This document shows positions 43,121-56,408 of a stretch of DNA of 64,000 bases, piece after piece; the first letter of the stretch is position 1, and each line of letters opens with the position of its first letter. The position numbers and the translations under genes were made by a program. Where the stretch lies: contig JAJEKV010000016.1 in assembly GCA_021234155.1 (NCBI GenBank), positions 2,778,471 to 2,842,470 of the forward strand, given 5' to 3'. The DNA is from Isoetes taiwanensis. Its lineage: Eukaryota > Streptophyta > Lycopodiopsida > Isoetales > Isoetaceae. The notes under the pieces are model-generated. The model was not told where the DNA came from, made no database searches, and saw only the letters and a list, made by a program, of their open reading frames with translations.

Positions 43121-44789
43121 TACAGGAAGATCCTTTTTTTGTTTTAGCTTATGATCTTTAGAAACACTTAGTTGCATGGTCGTGCTTGTGGGATCAAGCC
43201 GCAAAAATTTCAATGGCCACAACTTGATGGTAGCAGTAAAAATAAACCAAGTTATTTAATAATTTGCAAATGTTAACTTTTTTATGCATCCCGAAAGAAC
43301 CAGTAATGACAATCAAAATCGAACTAGCATAGTAAGCATGTCAATCTCAAAGTCCTTCAAAGATATTGAATTTTGTGAAAGGCCACTGGGAATAGAAGAA
43401 ATGCTAGTGACATTTCAACATCTAGCTACGGTATCCCATGAAACTTTCAAACATGACATCTGCAGTGGTAGTCTCTACTGCCACAATTCCAAACCTAGCC
43501 TTTCGTGAAGAAGAGTCATCTGTGCTCTGTATCGCAATGCATTTACTCACTTTTGCTGCATTGGTTTCCTTAAAGTACATGCTCTTCTACACATGCACAT
43601 AATGTAACTGTTCAGTCTTGCTTTTCCTTCAAAATCACCTTGATTCTACAGCTTCTAATGTTGTTCTCATATATAAAGCTGACAAAATTGTGATCATGGT
43701 AAGCAAATACTTCTAGAACACGTGCATAACTCTTCAAGACCAACTGCAATTTCTTCTGTATATCTGTTTGTTCCATAGGCTGCTTGTTTTTGCTAGCAGA
43801 CAGCCGAAGCTTTAATACTACTACAATTCACAGACAAACTGATATGAAGGTACATTGTATATGCATGGAGGTATCATGCTTGCTATTTGCTCCATGAGCT
43901 TTAGAGAAAATGACAGCAAGCAGGTGGCTATATAGTTTTGAAAGCTAGTGAACTGCATCTATATATGACCACGTTGGATATAACTTGTTGATGCAAGCAT
44001 AACATTTCATAAAACAACAACTTGGTTGATGCAGATGCTGCAAAATCTGTAGGGATTCTTTTCATTTGACATGCCATTTTGAATGTTAACTTTGTAAGCA
44101 TCTTCTTTCGGGGCTGTTGTTGGAGGAGATATGAAATATAAGTTACAGAAGTAAATAAGTACACTAAGTCCAAAAACACTAGCATATACCTTCATTGGAT
44201 TCACCCAAAGAAGCTAGTACGCGGTAGCAATTGCAGAGTGAGAGACCCCCCAATAAGTTGTAGGAAAATAGGGCATCCAAAATAGTCAGGTATGGGCATA
44301 TCAAACATGGTGAAAAGGAATCATTATGCTGAGAAGTAGTAATAGCAAACCTAACAGCAAAGCTAGAATAAACCAAATTGGCTGTAGGCACTATCTTGAA
44401 CCAAATCGATTTGTACCAGCCCTACATAGTGGCCAAGTCTATACCAAAAATCTACCATATTGTTTTGGAAGAAGAAGAGTCGCCATAGCCGTGACCTGGA
44501 GGAAGCTCGAAGCTCTGCAGTGCCGATTCTTCTGCCATGCCGTTTTGAGGAAGAGGTCTTTGCCATAGATTGAAATAAGGGGCAAGTTAAATCTGGGCCA
44601 TCATGATTTTAGAGCGTGGTTGATATCGTGGATCTCAGCCATCCAAATTAGGGCTCGACCCATGACACTAAAACATTATAATACTACTAGTAATGGTACC
44701 CAGCGTTGCTAGGCATAAGTTAGGAACCTATGTGGACGGAAACCTGTTCAGCTCTAACTCCTTTTCATAAATCTAGAAACCAAGCCCAG
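43121..44789. other. no confident gene
   Basis: AT-rich with scattered short frames. At 44697-44720 and 44784-44808 the motif cccagYgttgctRggc followed by taag occurs twice about 88 bases apart, just outside or at the edge of the LTR-type element that follows. Confidence 0.35.
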
Positions 44790-44829
44790 TGTTGCTGGGC
44801 TATAAGAAGTGTTTGTGCATTTGACATTG

Positions 44830-46290
44830 CTTCCCCTTCCCATTCTTTTCCCATTTTTCATTTTTCCCACATTTTCCATTTCCCTTTTTTCCTTTTTTCC
44901 CATTTTTCCTACACATTTTATGTTTCCCTTTTTTCTTTTTTAACCCTCTTTTCTCTCTCCCCTTCGCTTCCTTTTTCCCTTCCCTTTCCCCTTCTTTCTC
45001 TCCCTTTCCCCCTTTCCTTCGTTTCCTTTTCATCCTTTCCCCGCCCTTCCCCTTCCTTTTTCTTTTCTCTTTCCCTTTCCTTTTTCCATTCCCATTTCTT
45101 CACCTTTTTCATATGGCCATTTTCCTTCTTTTCCCAATTGCCTTCTCCTTTTCGTTTGCCCATTCCTTCACCATTTTTTCTTTTTCCTTTTCCCTTTGCT
45201 CTTCCCCATTTTCCCTTTTTTCTCGTGCCCTTTTCCTATTCTCTTCTGTCATTTCCCTCTCCCATTTTCCTCGTGCTCTTATTCCCCTGCCTTCCATCCT
45301 TTTTGCCATCCTTTTTCTTTTTCCTTTCCTTTCCTTTTTATCCTTTCCCCCCTCTTCCGCTTCCGTGCTCTTTTTCCCTTTCCTTTCCCCTTTTTCATTT
45401 TTTTTTCTCTTTCATATTCTTGTGTTTTTTTCCGTTCCTTTCTTCTCATGTGCCTCTTTTCCTCCTTTCCCCAAACCTCTTCTCTTTTCTATGTGCCCAC
45501 CCCCTCCTCTTTTTTTTTTTTCCTTTTGCCACGCTCTTTTTTGCCTCCTTTTTTTTCCCGTTCCTTGCACCTTTGTTGCTCTTTTCCATTTTTCATACTT
45601 TCCCCTTCTCTTTTCCCATTTTCCTCTCCCCTTTTTCTCGTCCCATTCTTCCCTTCCATTCCCCAATTTTGTCTCTCTTCTTTCGTTTTTCTTTTGTCCT
45701 TTCCCTTTATAAGAGATTTGTGCAGTTTCTCTACCCCTTTCTTCCCATTTTTTTGCTTTTTCTTTTTCTTTTCGTTTTCCCTTCTACTCTTTTTTTTCGT
45801 TTTTACCCCCTCCCCCTTTTTTTTTTTTTTTCTTCTTTTTTTTTTTTTCCTTTTCCTTTTTCCTTTTCCTTCCGTTTTCCTTCTTTTCACGTTTTCTTCC
45901 CTTATAGCTTTTATTCTTTTTTACTTTTACCTTTTTCACTTCATTTCCTTTTGCTTTTTACCCTTTTCACCTTTTTCCTTCTTTTTTTTTTTTTTTTTTC
46001 CTTTTCCCTCCCTCCTTTCCTTTTTTCTTTTTCATTTTTGTTTCCTTCTTTTTCCTTTATCTTTTTCCTCTCTTCCCTTTTTCCTTCTCTTTTTCCTTTC
46101 CCATTTCCTATTTTGGCCATCCGGTCCTTTTGTTCCCTTTTTCTCGCTTCCTTTTTTCATTTTCTATTTTCCCTTTTTCATTTTTTTCATAATCCTTTTT
46201 CCTTTCTTTTCTTTTCTTTTGTCTTTTCTCTCTCCTTTCCTTTTTCTTCAATTTTTTCCTCTCATTTTCCCTTCCCCTTTTCCCTTTCAT
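44830..46290. repeat. 1.46-kb almost pure polypyrimidine tract
   Basis: The plus strand is overwhelmingly C and T, in irregular (T)n(C)n blocks such as ttttccctttcc, with only isolated purines. It keeps a reading frame open for hundreds of codons by composition alone. The right part (about 45880-46290) has a homologous copy at about 51420-51865, while about 1 kb of additional tract is unique to this side. Confidence 0.95.
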
Positions 46291-46826
46291 CATTTGACCG
46301 CCGGATTGAGGTGAATCATATTGAAAAGAATGGTCAAGATGAAATTTTTGGTTGAAGACATGCACACAAAGATCTTCATCTTGATCGATTTAATCCTTTG
46401 ATCGCCCCGATCTAGGGCTCAGATTGATAGTAAACATTTTCGACCTCCTCTTTCATCTCACGTTTGTGAAAAATATTATAATTTTTCCTAGTTTTCTCTC
46501 CATACATTTTCCTACAATCTTCCCATGAAATCCAAATGCATAATTTTCTAGTAAAAATGCAATATTCAAAGGAATGTTCCTTCGAAGAATGTTCCTTCTA
46601 GGTTTTCTTTTAAACTCTCACAACATATCACGAGCGAATGCACTAATTTGAATGAAACTCATCGCCGGCTAGCAAGGAATAAAAAAGAAACACAAACCAT
46701 AGACTTCGAAGAGGCAACCCAATGATTATGGGTTACATCTTTTTATGCCAAAAAACAAGCAAATCAATTTTAAGGGCCGGGTCGGTCCTACAAAAGTTAG
46801 TCAAATTTAAGCACCGGTGGTTGCTA

Positions 46827-49800
46827 GGAGCTCATCCACTGTTGCCTACTTGAAGTAGCAAGGTAACGTTCTTCCCGAAATGCCTCGATACTTGGTCTCC
46901 TTGGCCAATGGGCCCCTTTGATGTAGAGGTTCTTTGGTGGCTTCCATGCCGCTTTTTCAAAAGCCCAAGGTGGCGCGGTTGAAAAGATCTTTCATGTTGA
47001 ACTCTTTGTTTTGGCAAATAAAAAAGCGACTGCATCCGATCCTATTGTTTCTTCGACTCCATCGATGTCTCATCGCGCCAAGTCCTCTTGTCCCTTATCG
47101 TGTTGCCCGAAGAGTGTTGAGGATGTTGATTGCTTGCACCCTGCGAATTGCCCGACATCTCTTCCTTGATCTGTTACGCTATGGGAGGAAGGAATAACAA
47201 GGGAACTATACATGCAAAGCATATAGCTTACATAATTAGAATTCTACTAGAGCTATTAGGTCCCCTTGGCGATGTATGATGTTGATGATCTATATCCTCC
47301 TATTTGTACGTCGGCTCATACTCCGGGTAACTTGTTGATATACTTGGGCCCTCCGTGTTTGTCGGCTTATGGCATACACGCTTTGCTGGTCGCTTCATGC
47401 TTTTGACATTTCGTTACGCTTCGATCCGTTCTCGGCCGCGTAATTGTTCTCCCCTTCATGATACTTGAAGCTATTTGGAGGCGCTCTTGAGGTTGTGCGC
47501 GATTCTTTGGCTATACTCCTCCGGAGTTGTTCTCTTCTCGCAGTTGTTCTTTGAATCGTCCATCCTTGTTCACCAAAGTTGCATGCAAGTCTCAAGCGTT
47601 ATGGCTCGCCTCGCCTCACCTAATTGCTTCTCCATCGAGCTTCCAAACTTCCTTGTTTGATCCCCTCGATCACATGGCTTGGGCGTTGTCACGTTCCGCG
47701 ATCTTATCGTCTTCTTGTCTTGAGGTTTACCTTCCGGTGGCTTTGATTGTGCTCGTCGGTTTTGATCCTCGTTGCCTCTAGGGGAGCTGTGGAAGAAAGT
47801 CGGTTGCTAGCACTTCTCCGACTGGTTCGACCTTTGTCCCTATGCATGTCGGTCTCTCACGGCAGTAAAGCATCATAGCTCTCCTCCCTGGCGGCTATGT
47901 TGGCCGAGGGGTGATGGATCCTTATATACTGTAGCGAGGTTGACCCTTGAGTTGAAGAACGCCTTAGATATACTCTTGTAGTTGAATAGCTTTGGCTATT
48001 ATCTTGAACTCTCTTTTTGCGAAGGTTGCTTGTTACTATCCTTGCCCATGCGTTAAAAGGTGTTGAATGCTTCTACCTTGGGCATTTGATATTCCCACAT
48101 GTCCGAGATATGATGCGGCTTCTTCTCTTCTAACTCTTGGTAGGAATTGCGGCCAAGCCATCACCCCTAGTTGTTGAAGCATATCTCCCTCGTCGGCGGT
48201 GCCTTTAAGTAAAGTGCATCTCCATCTAATACCGTGTCATAAGCGTCACCCTATATTACCACAAAGGTGGAATTATAAAGTGCGTCGAGATGTTGCCTTC
48301 TTAGTTGGCTTCGTTGATGTCGGAAGGCGTTCCTCCCTCTATTGTTGAGGCCACTCATGTCATAGGATTAGATCAAATGCCTTAGCGCTTTGCTACAAGA
48401 GGTAGTGTTCTGGCGGCTCAAGGCGATGTCAGTGCCCGTTGATGATCTTCACATGATTGGCGTTGTCTCTTATCGACATTGTCTTTGGGCGAAGCGGTCT
48501 TCTACTTGAGGGCACTTCGAAGTGTTTGGGTCGAAGGTTTTGCTTGGCCTCAATTGGGTTCTCCTGCATTACTTGCTCTTCCATTTTGATGCGTGGGCTA
48601 TAGTTGTGCCTCCTTTTCTTCTTCCTTTGGTAGTCGAAGTGGAAGGGCTTCTGATCTAGCGCTAAATCAGTAAAACATGACTTTAAACTCATGTTTCTCC
48701 ACTATATCTGTGGAGCACCCGAGATATACAATAGACATATCTCTGCATTTACATTGGGATTTTAATTCATCCACTTTTTACAAAACAACTACGAAGATCT
48801 ACTTAAATGTTTATACTCCTTTAGGGTTTCCCCTCCTCCTATCGCATTTGATCCTTGGGTTTGCTTTGCATCTTCTTCGCTCGCTTGACTCGGGATTCCT
48901 TGAGATCTTTGCTACTATTGTTGAGCTTCATGTCCGATCCGAGCTCGTTATGCGGTTCTGCAAAGAGTTAGTCGATGTGATCCCTTGAAAAAGATGCTCC
49001 TCCCACGTATGTATGTTAGCCGTGAGGAATGCGGTGACCGCTCAACGTCCCTACATGCGGTGTCATGCAAGGTTGCCCGATAATGCTGATCTTTGTTGAT
49101 CGCTTGAGTAGGATCACCGGGCTGTTGCGATCAAGCATTCTTGAATATCTTGGAAGCTCACGAGATGTGGTCGGGGCGGTGCATTGTCATTCCTCAGTAG
49201 GTTGAATTTACGAGTCGCGACTCACATTGCTTGGGCTTTGCTTCATTCCGAGGTGCCTCTCTTGTGCTCGAAGTGTGGTCATCTCCATTGCACCTACCAT
49301 GGCTCCTTACGGTCGCCTTTCGCGTGATTTGTACTTGCGGCTAGGTGGGTCTCCTCGAGTCACTTGGGTCTTATCCATTCGAAGTCTCGCACTCCTTGGC
49401 CGTAGTAAAAGTAGATCCCTTCCTTTGGTTTCTAGATGTTTTACGGGTCCGGATTCTTGTTGGTTCGGAATATTCTCCTCCTTGATCTTGCTCCTAATGC
49501 TGATAGAGGCCTTCAAGTCGGAGATGTTCCTTCCCCTCATCGTCTCCTCTCCCTCATGGTCTCCTACTTTTTGGAACCGGGAGTGAAGTTCTCCCGGCTG
49601 GTGCAAAGCTGGAACTTCGTCCGGCCACCTTAGGTGCTTTGTGGTTGCCTAGCTTGGTTGCTCCTTTCGTTGACATTGCATGACATTCGCCGCTTGAGCC
49701 GGGCTGCAAGGTCGGGTGGTCTTCCCTCCCGTTTCTATACGCCCTGTGTTGCCATGACTTCTCTCCTCGATTAAAAGATTATGCCCCTTTGACCTTAGCT

Positions 49801-51350
49801 TGTGATGCCAACGTGGCATTCTTTGTCTAACGCCTTTCCCGCACTGTATTTTTTCGCCTTTGCGTTCTTCCATTTGAAACTCATGTATACGCCGAGTTGG
49901 TGAAGGCGCCGAGATCCTCTTCGATGTGAGTGGTGGGCGTGGTAGCGTAAGGTTGCCATCTAGAAGAATTCTTGATGCCGGTTGGTTACCAATATCCTTC
50001 CCATTTGATGAAGATTGATGATAGGCGGTGGTGTCCTCTGTTCTACTCATTTTGTCGATTGAGGTGTTTGTCGTTGTGCTTCCTTCTCTTGGTTCCGCCT
50101 TTCCTTATCTATCGTACATCGGTTGGGACCTTGATGTCTTCAAAAAGTTTCGCCTCTGGCTGCCCGTAATCGCCCCTGTGCTTCGAAGCAACGCCAGATA
50201 TCCTAGAGTCTAAGGTCTACTTGAAGGGCTCTCCTACAACATTCCGGGCTCTATAAGCAAGCAAGATGGCTCGAGCAAAATTCAAGACATATCTATAATC
50301 TACAAGTCTATGGACATTAGGACATAATGGTCTCGCATGAAACGCGAGGTTTGTTTTGCAAAACCTCCATGATGTTTGAGGCATACTCTAAGGTCCTAGC
50401 AAAGTTGGTTTGAGGGGATCAATCTCTCCACATGGAGGACTTGGGCAGCTCTAGACTCTAGCTCCTTTCTAGGTGTCTTGGCAATAGAGGAGTGTCAATG
50501 TTGCGGCTATATAAGTCAAACTCTATTAGAAGGGCCTGAAATTAGGTCAAGGTTTATGCCTTTGGCTCGGCGAAAGGAGGTGATGTACAAAACAGTTGAA
50601 CTTGAGTTGCTATGCTTGAGGTCTAGATGACTATAACAAAGGGGTGTTCTTGGGCACTCTATCTAGGAGTAAGGCATCGACTTTGAGCCGAGAGCAATAC
50701 TTGAGGTACTAATGGGATATGCTTCTATTTACAAATAAACCACATTTTGGGAAGAAAATTCAAGGGTTTGAGCAATTTTGGTTATTTCGAGCTAGGTTTG
50801 ACATTTCTAGCCTAATTTGAGGTCATAAATGGATTCTAGGTTGTCTAACCCGCCCTATTGCAACAAATTTCAGGCGATTTGGAGCCGTAGCTCAAGTTAT
50901 GGAGGTTCAAAGTTTGGAGGTTCACACATTGCGCCCGCACAATAATGAACTTTTAGATTTTTATGTCCGGCGCCCACGCGTGAGACATTGATCTAAATGG
51001 GTTAAACTTGTCCAATTTGGGTGATATAAGGGGTCTAATCTCGCTTTTCTCCGCGAGCTAGCGTAAGCGGACATCTTATTTGGTCGATTTGGAGCAGTTT
51101 TGGCACTTTGGGGCATGGTCTCACATCTCACGTTACGCCCGGCCAATGTGAACTTTTCATTTTTACGGCCCCCGCGACATGTGAGACATCCTCTCAAATT
51201 GGCTTAGGATGTCTGCTTTGACTAAAACAAAAGCTAAAACTTACTAACTCAACTTAATCAAGTAACTTTATACACTTATAATTTACTCTAAAACACTTTT
51301 GTATTAAACAAATTTATCATTTACGAAATTAATAAGGCTCTCCTTTGATA
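46827..51350. other. interior of the LTR-type element, unknown ORF remnants
   Basis: On the minus strand, 50050-49649 and 49606-49307 share one frame and give a basic, proline-rich polypeptide (LPRPPLTSKRISAPSPTRRI, EERKGEKIQCGKGVRQRMPR, ETKGRDLLLLRPRSARLRMD) that could be a gag-like remnant. Further similar charged pieces occur at 48692-48429 and 47595-47395. No catalytic motif of pol is found on either strand. Confidence 0.4.
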
Positions 51351-51369
51351 TGACCTGGCTAAGTGCATA

Positions 51370-51865
51370 TCCCCCTTTTTTTTTCCTTTCTTCTTTTTTT
51401 TTTCCTTCTTTCCTTTTTTCCTTTTTCCCTTCCGCTTTTCCTTCTTTACGTTTTTCTTCCCTTATAGCTTTTATTCTTTTTTTACTTTACCTTTTTTCAC
51501 TTCATTTCCTTTTGCTTTTACCCTTTTCACCTTTTTCCTTCTTTTTTTTTTTTTTTTTTTCCTTTTTCCTTTTCCCTCCCTCCTTTCCTTTTTTTTTTTT
51601 TCATTTTTGTTTCCTTCTTTTCCCTTTATCTTTTTTTTTCTCTTCCCTTTTTTCCTTCTCTTTTTTCCTTTTCCCATTTCCTATTTTGGCCATCGGTCCT
51701 TTTGTTCCTTTTCTCGCTTCCCTTTTTTCATTTTCTATTTTCCTTTTTTCATTTTTTTCATAATCCTTTTTTCCCTTTTCTTTCTTTCTTTTGTCTTTTC
51801 TCTCTCCCTTTTCCTTTTTCTTCAATTTTCCCTCTCATTTTCCCTTCCCCTTTTCCCTTTCATCA
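51370..51865. repeat. second polypyrimidine tract (right LTR copy)
   Basis: About 500 bases of near-pure C/T, aligned with 45880-46290 of the left copy through marker phrases such as cccttatagcttttattc, ttcacttcatttccttttgc and ggccat.cggtccttttgtt. Confidence 0.9.
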
Positions 51866-52598
51866 TTTGACTGTCGGATTGAGTGAATCATATTGAAAGA
51901 ATGGTCAAGATGAAATTTTGGTTGAAGACATGCACACAGCATCTTCATCTTGATCGATTTAATCCTTGATCGTCTGATCTAGGGCTCCGTTGATAGTAAA
52001 CATTTTCGACCTCCTCTTCATCTCACGTTTGTGAGAAAATATTATAATTTTTCCTAGTTTTCTCTCCATACATTTTCCTACAATCTTCCCATGAAATCCA
52101 AATGCATAATTTTCTAGTAAAAAATGCAATATTCAAAGGGGAATGTTCCTTCCAGAAGAATGTTCCTTCTAGGTTTTCTTTTTAAACTCTCACAACATAT
52201 ACGAAAGCGAATGCACTAATTTCGAATGAAACTCATGCTGGCTAGCAACTGCCAATCTTTGGAATAAAAGAAAACACAAGCCATAGACTTCCAAGAGGCA
52301 ACCCAATGATTATGGGTTACATCTTTTTATGCCAAAAACAAGCAGTCAATTTTAAGGACCGGTCGGTCCTACAAAAGTTAGTCAAATTTAAGCACCGGTG
52401 GTTGCCAACGTGATAATCGGACTAGGGTTAATCACATCTCAACCCTAAGCGGTTGCTCCATAAGACAAGAAAATAAATCCTTGACAGAAGACAAATCACA
52501 AGTTAACATAGCTTCGGAGCTGGAAAATTTCCCTTTGGCATGTCTTTAAGCAGCATGTGTAGGCTGGACCGGACCAGAAAGTTTCAATTCCATTCTCG

Positions 52599-52760
52599 CA
52601 GAGATGGGCATGGTGGCAGCTTGATCACTATCTGCAGACTTCAGTAAGTCTTAGATTCATTTATTTGAGAGTCTTTAGTAAGTCTTAGTTATATTTATTT
52701 GAGAGTCTTTTAATGTCTTGCAGAGATGGACATGGTGGCAGCTTGCACTGTCTGCAGTTT
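52599..52760 (+). repeat. duplicated segments upstream of the receptor kinase
   Basis: gcagagatggRcatggtggc followed by agcttg and cactRtctgcag occurs at about 52599-52639 and 52721-52759. Between them agtaagtcttag.t.atttatttgagagtcttt occurs twice in tandem (about 52643-52676, 52677-52711). This is probably promoter or 5' leader sequence of the gene starting at 52907. Confidence 0.75.
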
Positions 52761-52906
52761 TCTAAGGGCTGAATGTCGCACCTAGCGAGTTCAGTCAGTT
52801 ACTATCCCATATTACATGATAGAAGATCTTGCAAATTACTTATGGTCTTCTTTTAACAATCTTCTTGCTTTTCAACGACTTGCTTCTTTCTTAATTTTAG
52901 AGCAAG

Positions 52907-55065
52907 ATGGGTTTGCCTGAGCATCTTCTTCTGTGGACTATATTGTTGGTGATTTCGACAGATATGAAATATGCTCTCGCATATGGACACATGGCAACAA
53001 TTCTTCTAAATGCTGGACGCGCCGAAGAAGAATTTACCTTGTGTGCTATTAAACCAGGCTCTCTTATTCCAGCCTGCTATTGGACTACCAACACCTATAA
53101 TGTCACATATACTCCAAATGAAAAGCTATGGGCTATAACAGGAGGATACTCTACTTCTTGTGGTCTCACTTATGGCTTTAGAAATGCCGTTTGCTGGGGA
53201 GACACCAGCACAGATAACAGTGCATTGAGTGCCTCTGTTCCTCCACGCTACAGAAATTACAACTATACAAGTATAAGCTCAGGAGGTTGGCATAGTTGTG
53301 CAGTCAGAGATTCAGGTGTTGTTGATTGTTGGGGATGGGATGAATATAACGAAACAAAAGCTCCTGGCTTTACCATGCGATCTGTTACTGCAGGAGAGCA
53401 ATTTAGCTGTGGAATAAGGTTAAATGACAGTAGAGTCTCTATGTGGGGAAAACTCTTAGGGGGAAAACCTGAACTTGTACCATATCTGCTGGTGAATCGC
53501 ACGTTTGTGGCATAGAAAAGGGCACTAAAAAAACTATCTGTTGGGGTGATAATACTACACACAATCTAGTTTACCCCCCGGATGACCATAAATTCTCTTC
53601 TATAGCATCTGGTGGCTACCATTCATGTGGTTTAAGAGATGACAATCACGAAGCAGTATGTTGGGGTTCGAACGACTATAATATTACAGATGCACCAGCA
53701 GGGGTTCCCTTCGCCTTTATCACCGCCTCGGTCTATATAACATGTGGTGTCAGTTTAGACAAAGGAGAAATTATTTGTTGGGGTGCAATAAACAAGAGTG
53801 ATATTGCCTCTCTACGAACAACAATAGCAGCTAACAAGTCGCCGTGTTCAGAAAAATGCGAAAATAATCAGTATGAGACATCCAGTGGCAGGAATTGTCC
53901 CAGTTCAAATGACAAGTTTTGCTTAGATTGTACTGTCTGCTCCCCTGCTGCCTTAGAGTCTTCTCCATGTCAGGTTAACAGAGATCGAGTTTGCTCAAAC
54001 TCAAATCCTCCTCCACCTGCATCGCCAAACTCAAACTCAAACTCTAATCCTCCTCCACCTGCAACTGGTAAGGATTCTAAAAAATCTCATCTTTCAGTTG
54101 TTGTTGGAGCAGTTGCAGGTGCCATTACTTTAATTGGAGTTGTCGTTATAAGCTTGTATCTCTACTTTTGGCACAAGGACCACCATAGTGTATGGAAACA
54201 CCAAGATAACAGGATTCAAGAGTTCAAGGCTTCGCAGCTTCAGTTGGCTACATCAAATTACAGCTCCTCTACCATTTTAGGCAAAGGAGCATCATGTCTT
54301 GTGTACAAAGGAACTCTACAAGACGGACGTGTTGTTGCTATCAAGAAAGCCATTGATCTAGAAATGTCAAGATCCTTTGACCAAGAGCTAATGCTTTTGA
54401 GGAGTCTCAACCACACATGCCTTGTGAACCTTGTTGGATACTGCAAACAGGAGAAAATCCTTGTCTTTGAATACATGGAACATGGCTCATTGTATGATTG
54501 CCTCTTTGAGCAAAACCACCACTTGAGCTGGCAGAGGAGGATGAGAATTGCAGCACAAGCATCCAGAGGTTTAGAATACTTGCATAATTTTGCTTCTCCA
54601 AGAGTAATTCACAGGGATGTAAAAGCAGCCAACATCTTGTTAGATACCGACTGGAATGCCCATGTGTCAGATTTTGGACTCTCTGTTGTTGGTCCTGTAC
54701 CAAGAGGTGGCACACATCTTAGCAATATATCTGTGGTGGGAACCCCAGGATATCTTGACCCAGAATACTATCAGACCAATAGGCTCACTTTGAAGAGTGA
54801 TGTATACAGTTTTGGGGTTGTACTTTTGGAACTTCTATGTGGTAAGAAAGCAGTTTCAGTATTATATGGCCTGGGCCATATTGAGAAGGCTAACATTGTC
54901 AACATGCTAGATCCTTCGCTTCCAATGCTTATCGATCCCACACCGCTCGTGGAGGCATTTGAGCTAGCTTTGAAATGTGTCAACCCAAATGGGACAACTC
55001 GTCCAACCATGGAAACTGTTTTTCAAACTCTGGAAAAGTGCTTGAAAAACTTAAATGATGAGTAA
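52907..55065 (+). pseudogene. CRINKLY4-like receptor kinase, one frameshift
   Basis: An intronless reading frame of about 718 codons is split by a single shift near 53480. The first frame runs 52907-53515; the sequence continues in frame from 53482 to 55065 without a stop. It has a signal peptide (residues about 1-25), RCC1-like crinkly repeats (GGWHSCAVRDSGVVDCWGWD, SAGESHVCGIEKG, GGYHSCGLRD), a TNFR-like cysteine region (CSEKCENNQYE...CLDCTVC), a proline/asparagine linker and a membrane span (GAITLIGVVVISLYLYF). The kinase follows, with GKGASCLVYKG, VAIKKA, HRDVKAANILL, DFGLS, GTPGYLDPEYY and SDVYSFGVVLLEL. Catalytic residues are intact. The stretch after CGKKAVSVLYG seems about ten residues short of the family. 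Relatives sense peptides and control epidermal cell fate at the plasma membrane. A sequencing error at the shift is possible. Confidence 0.85.
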
Positions 55066-56390
55066 TCCATGTGGCAGCTATCACAAAGTATCCATTGATA
55101 CTGAATGCCTGGGATGTGGGGCTGTCTTATAATTTAGAATCTTTGTGGAGGTGAATGTGAAGGCATCAAGTCAAGGAAGGCGCAATGACTTGAAATAGAA
55201 CTCACTAGATATGTAAATTAGAATGGCACTCAGCATTTAGTCCCTCTAGATAGATGATGATATGCCCATAGAGTTGCGTAAGTCATTCTATTATAAAAGT
55301 TGCATTCTACGGATGCATGCATATTTTTGTATTTTTTTCCTCTAATCCAACCCTTGTATATTATTATGTGGCATCCTGATCCTGCGCCTGATGCCTTTAG
55401 CAGCAGTTGTGTGATGTGATTTCTTGACATGGGATCTGGTTAGTTCTTAGTTTGCTCTTAGAGTTTGCATTTTGGATAAGCTAGTTAGCCTTGTTTTTAG
55501 AGACAGCTATGGCTAGAGGCATTTATCAACGAAACAATTTTGAGAAAGTAGTAAGAAACCACACGACTACACTCGTCGAAAATATTATCCTATGGAGTAC
55601 AAAAAGAAATCCAACATCTACGATGGCTACAATTGAAGCCTATGGACAACAAGGATGAGTAAAGGAAGCTTTATTGTCTTTTTGAAAAGATGCCTTTGTG
55701 GGATCGAATAGCTTGGACACCAGTATTGGACTACATGCAAACGAGAGTACACTCTTTAAACAAATGCAGAGTGAGGGCATACGAGCTACCATGGATCTTT
55801 TCTTATAATGTTTAAACACTTGTTGTATCTTTTCTTATAATGTTTAAACACATGCACAACCAAGTTGTCTAACTAGTAATAGTGCCCGGCGGGCTTTAGC
55901 TACAATATGTATTGTAGGCAAGAATGCATAAATACCAAAATACGTGGTTATTTAATTCGTTTGTTGGGCATATATGGAAGAGGTTATCATTATATTTGTC
56001 CTATGCAAACATGGCAATGTTACTGAAATATACTATTCATATAGTGGTATATAGGGCAAGTTGTAGAGAATTTTTTGTTTGTTCAATATAACAAACCAAT
56101 GTGGGGTTTTCTAAGTAATGTTTGTCATATTGTGATTTGACGTGGTTGTTTTATTTTGTATTATATTATTATTATTATATTGCAATTTGAGGTGATTGTT
56201 TTATTTTGTATTATTATTATCTGTTACTTGAACTTTGTACTAAAGTAGATTCAATTTGTAAATGTCATGGCAGTTTGCTCTTGGCACTTGGAACAACCGC
56301 CAGTGATAAAAATGTAGATCTATCTATAAAATTAAAAATTTGCAACTTAGTTATATCTTCATAGTTCAGGTTGTGGTATTGATTCCAGCC
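55066..56390. other. 3' flank of the receptor kinase, no gene
   Basis: AT-rich, with short repeats of tatattattattattatatt (about 56160) and a doubled ttgRggtgRttgttttattttgtatt motif (56137-56220). Nothing coding was recognised. Confidence 0.4.
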
Positions 56391-56408
56391 TTTGTTTCTA
56401 TACGAATG

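Larger units (their letters stand above)
44790..52407. mobile_element. LTR-type element with polypyrimidine LTRs, no recognisable pol
   Basis: Direct repeats at 44790-46826 and 51351-52407 share about 940 bases: the pyrimidine tract, then catcatttgac.g.cggattga, atggtcaagatgaaattt, ggttgaagacatgcacac and gtcaaatttaagcaccggtg. The right copy begins TGACCTGG and ends CA. On the minus strand, beside the right copy, tatcaaaggagagcc resembles an initiator tRNA-Met primer site with extra bases, so the element may be minus-oriented. The 4.5-kb interior has no RT, integrase or protease motif. It is probably a non-autonomous large retrotransposon derivative. Left boundary and target duplication are uncertain. 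Confidence 0.6.

Noticed and set aside
44730-46355. 541-codon plus-strand ORF (and overlapping long ORFs) rich in F, S, P and L
   Set aside because: Produced by the polypyrimidine tract, which cannot contain stop codons on that strand; pure low complexity with no domain.
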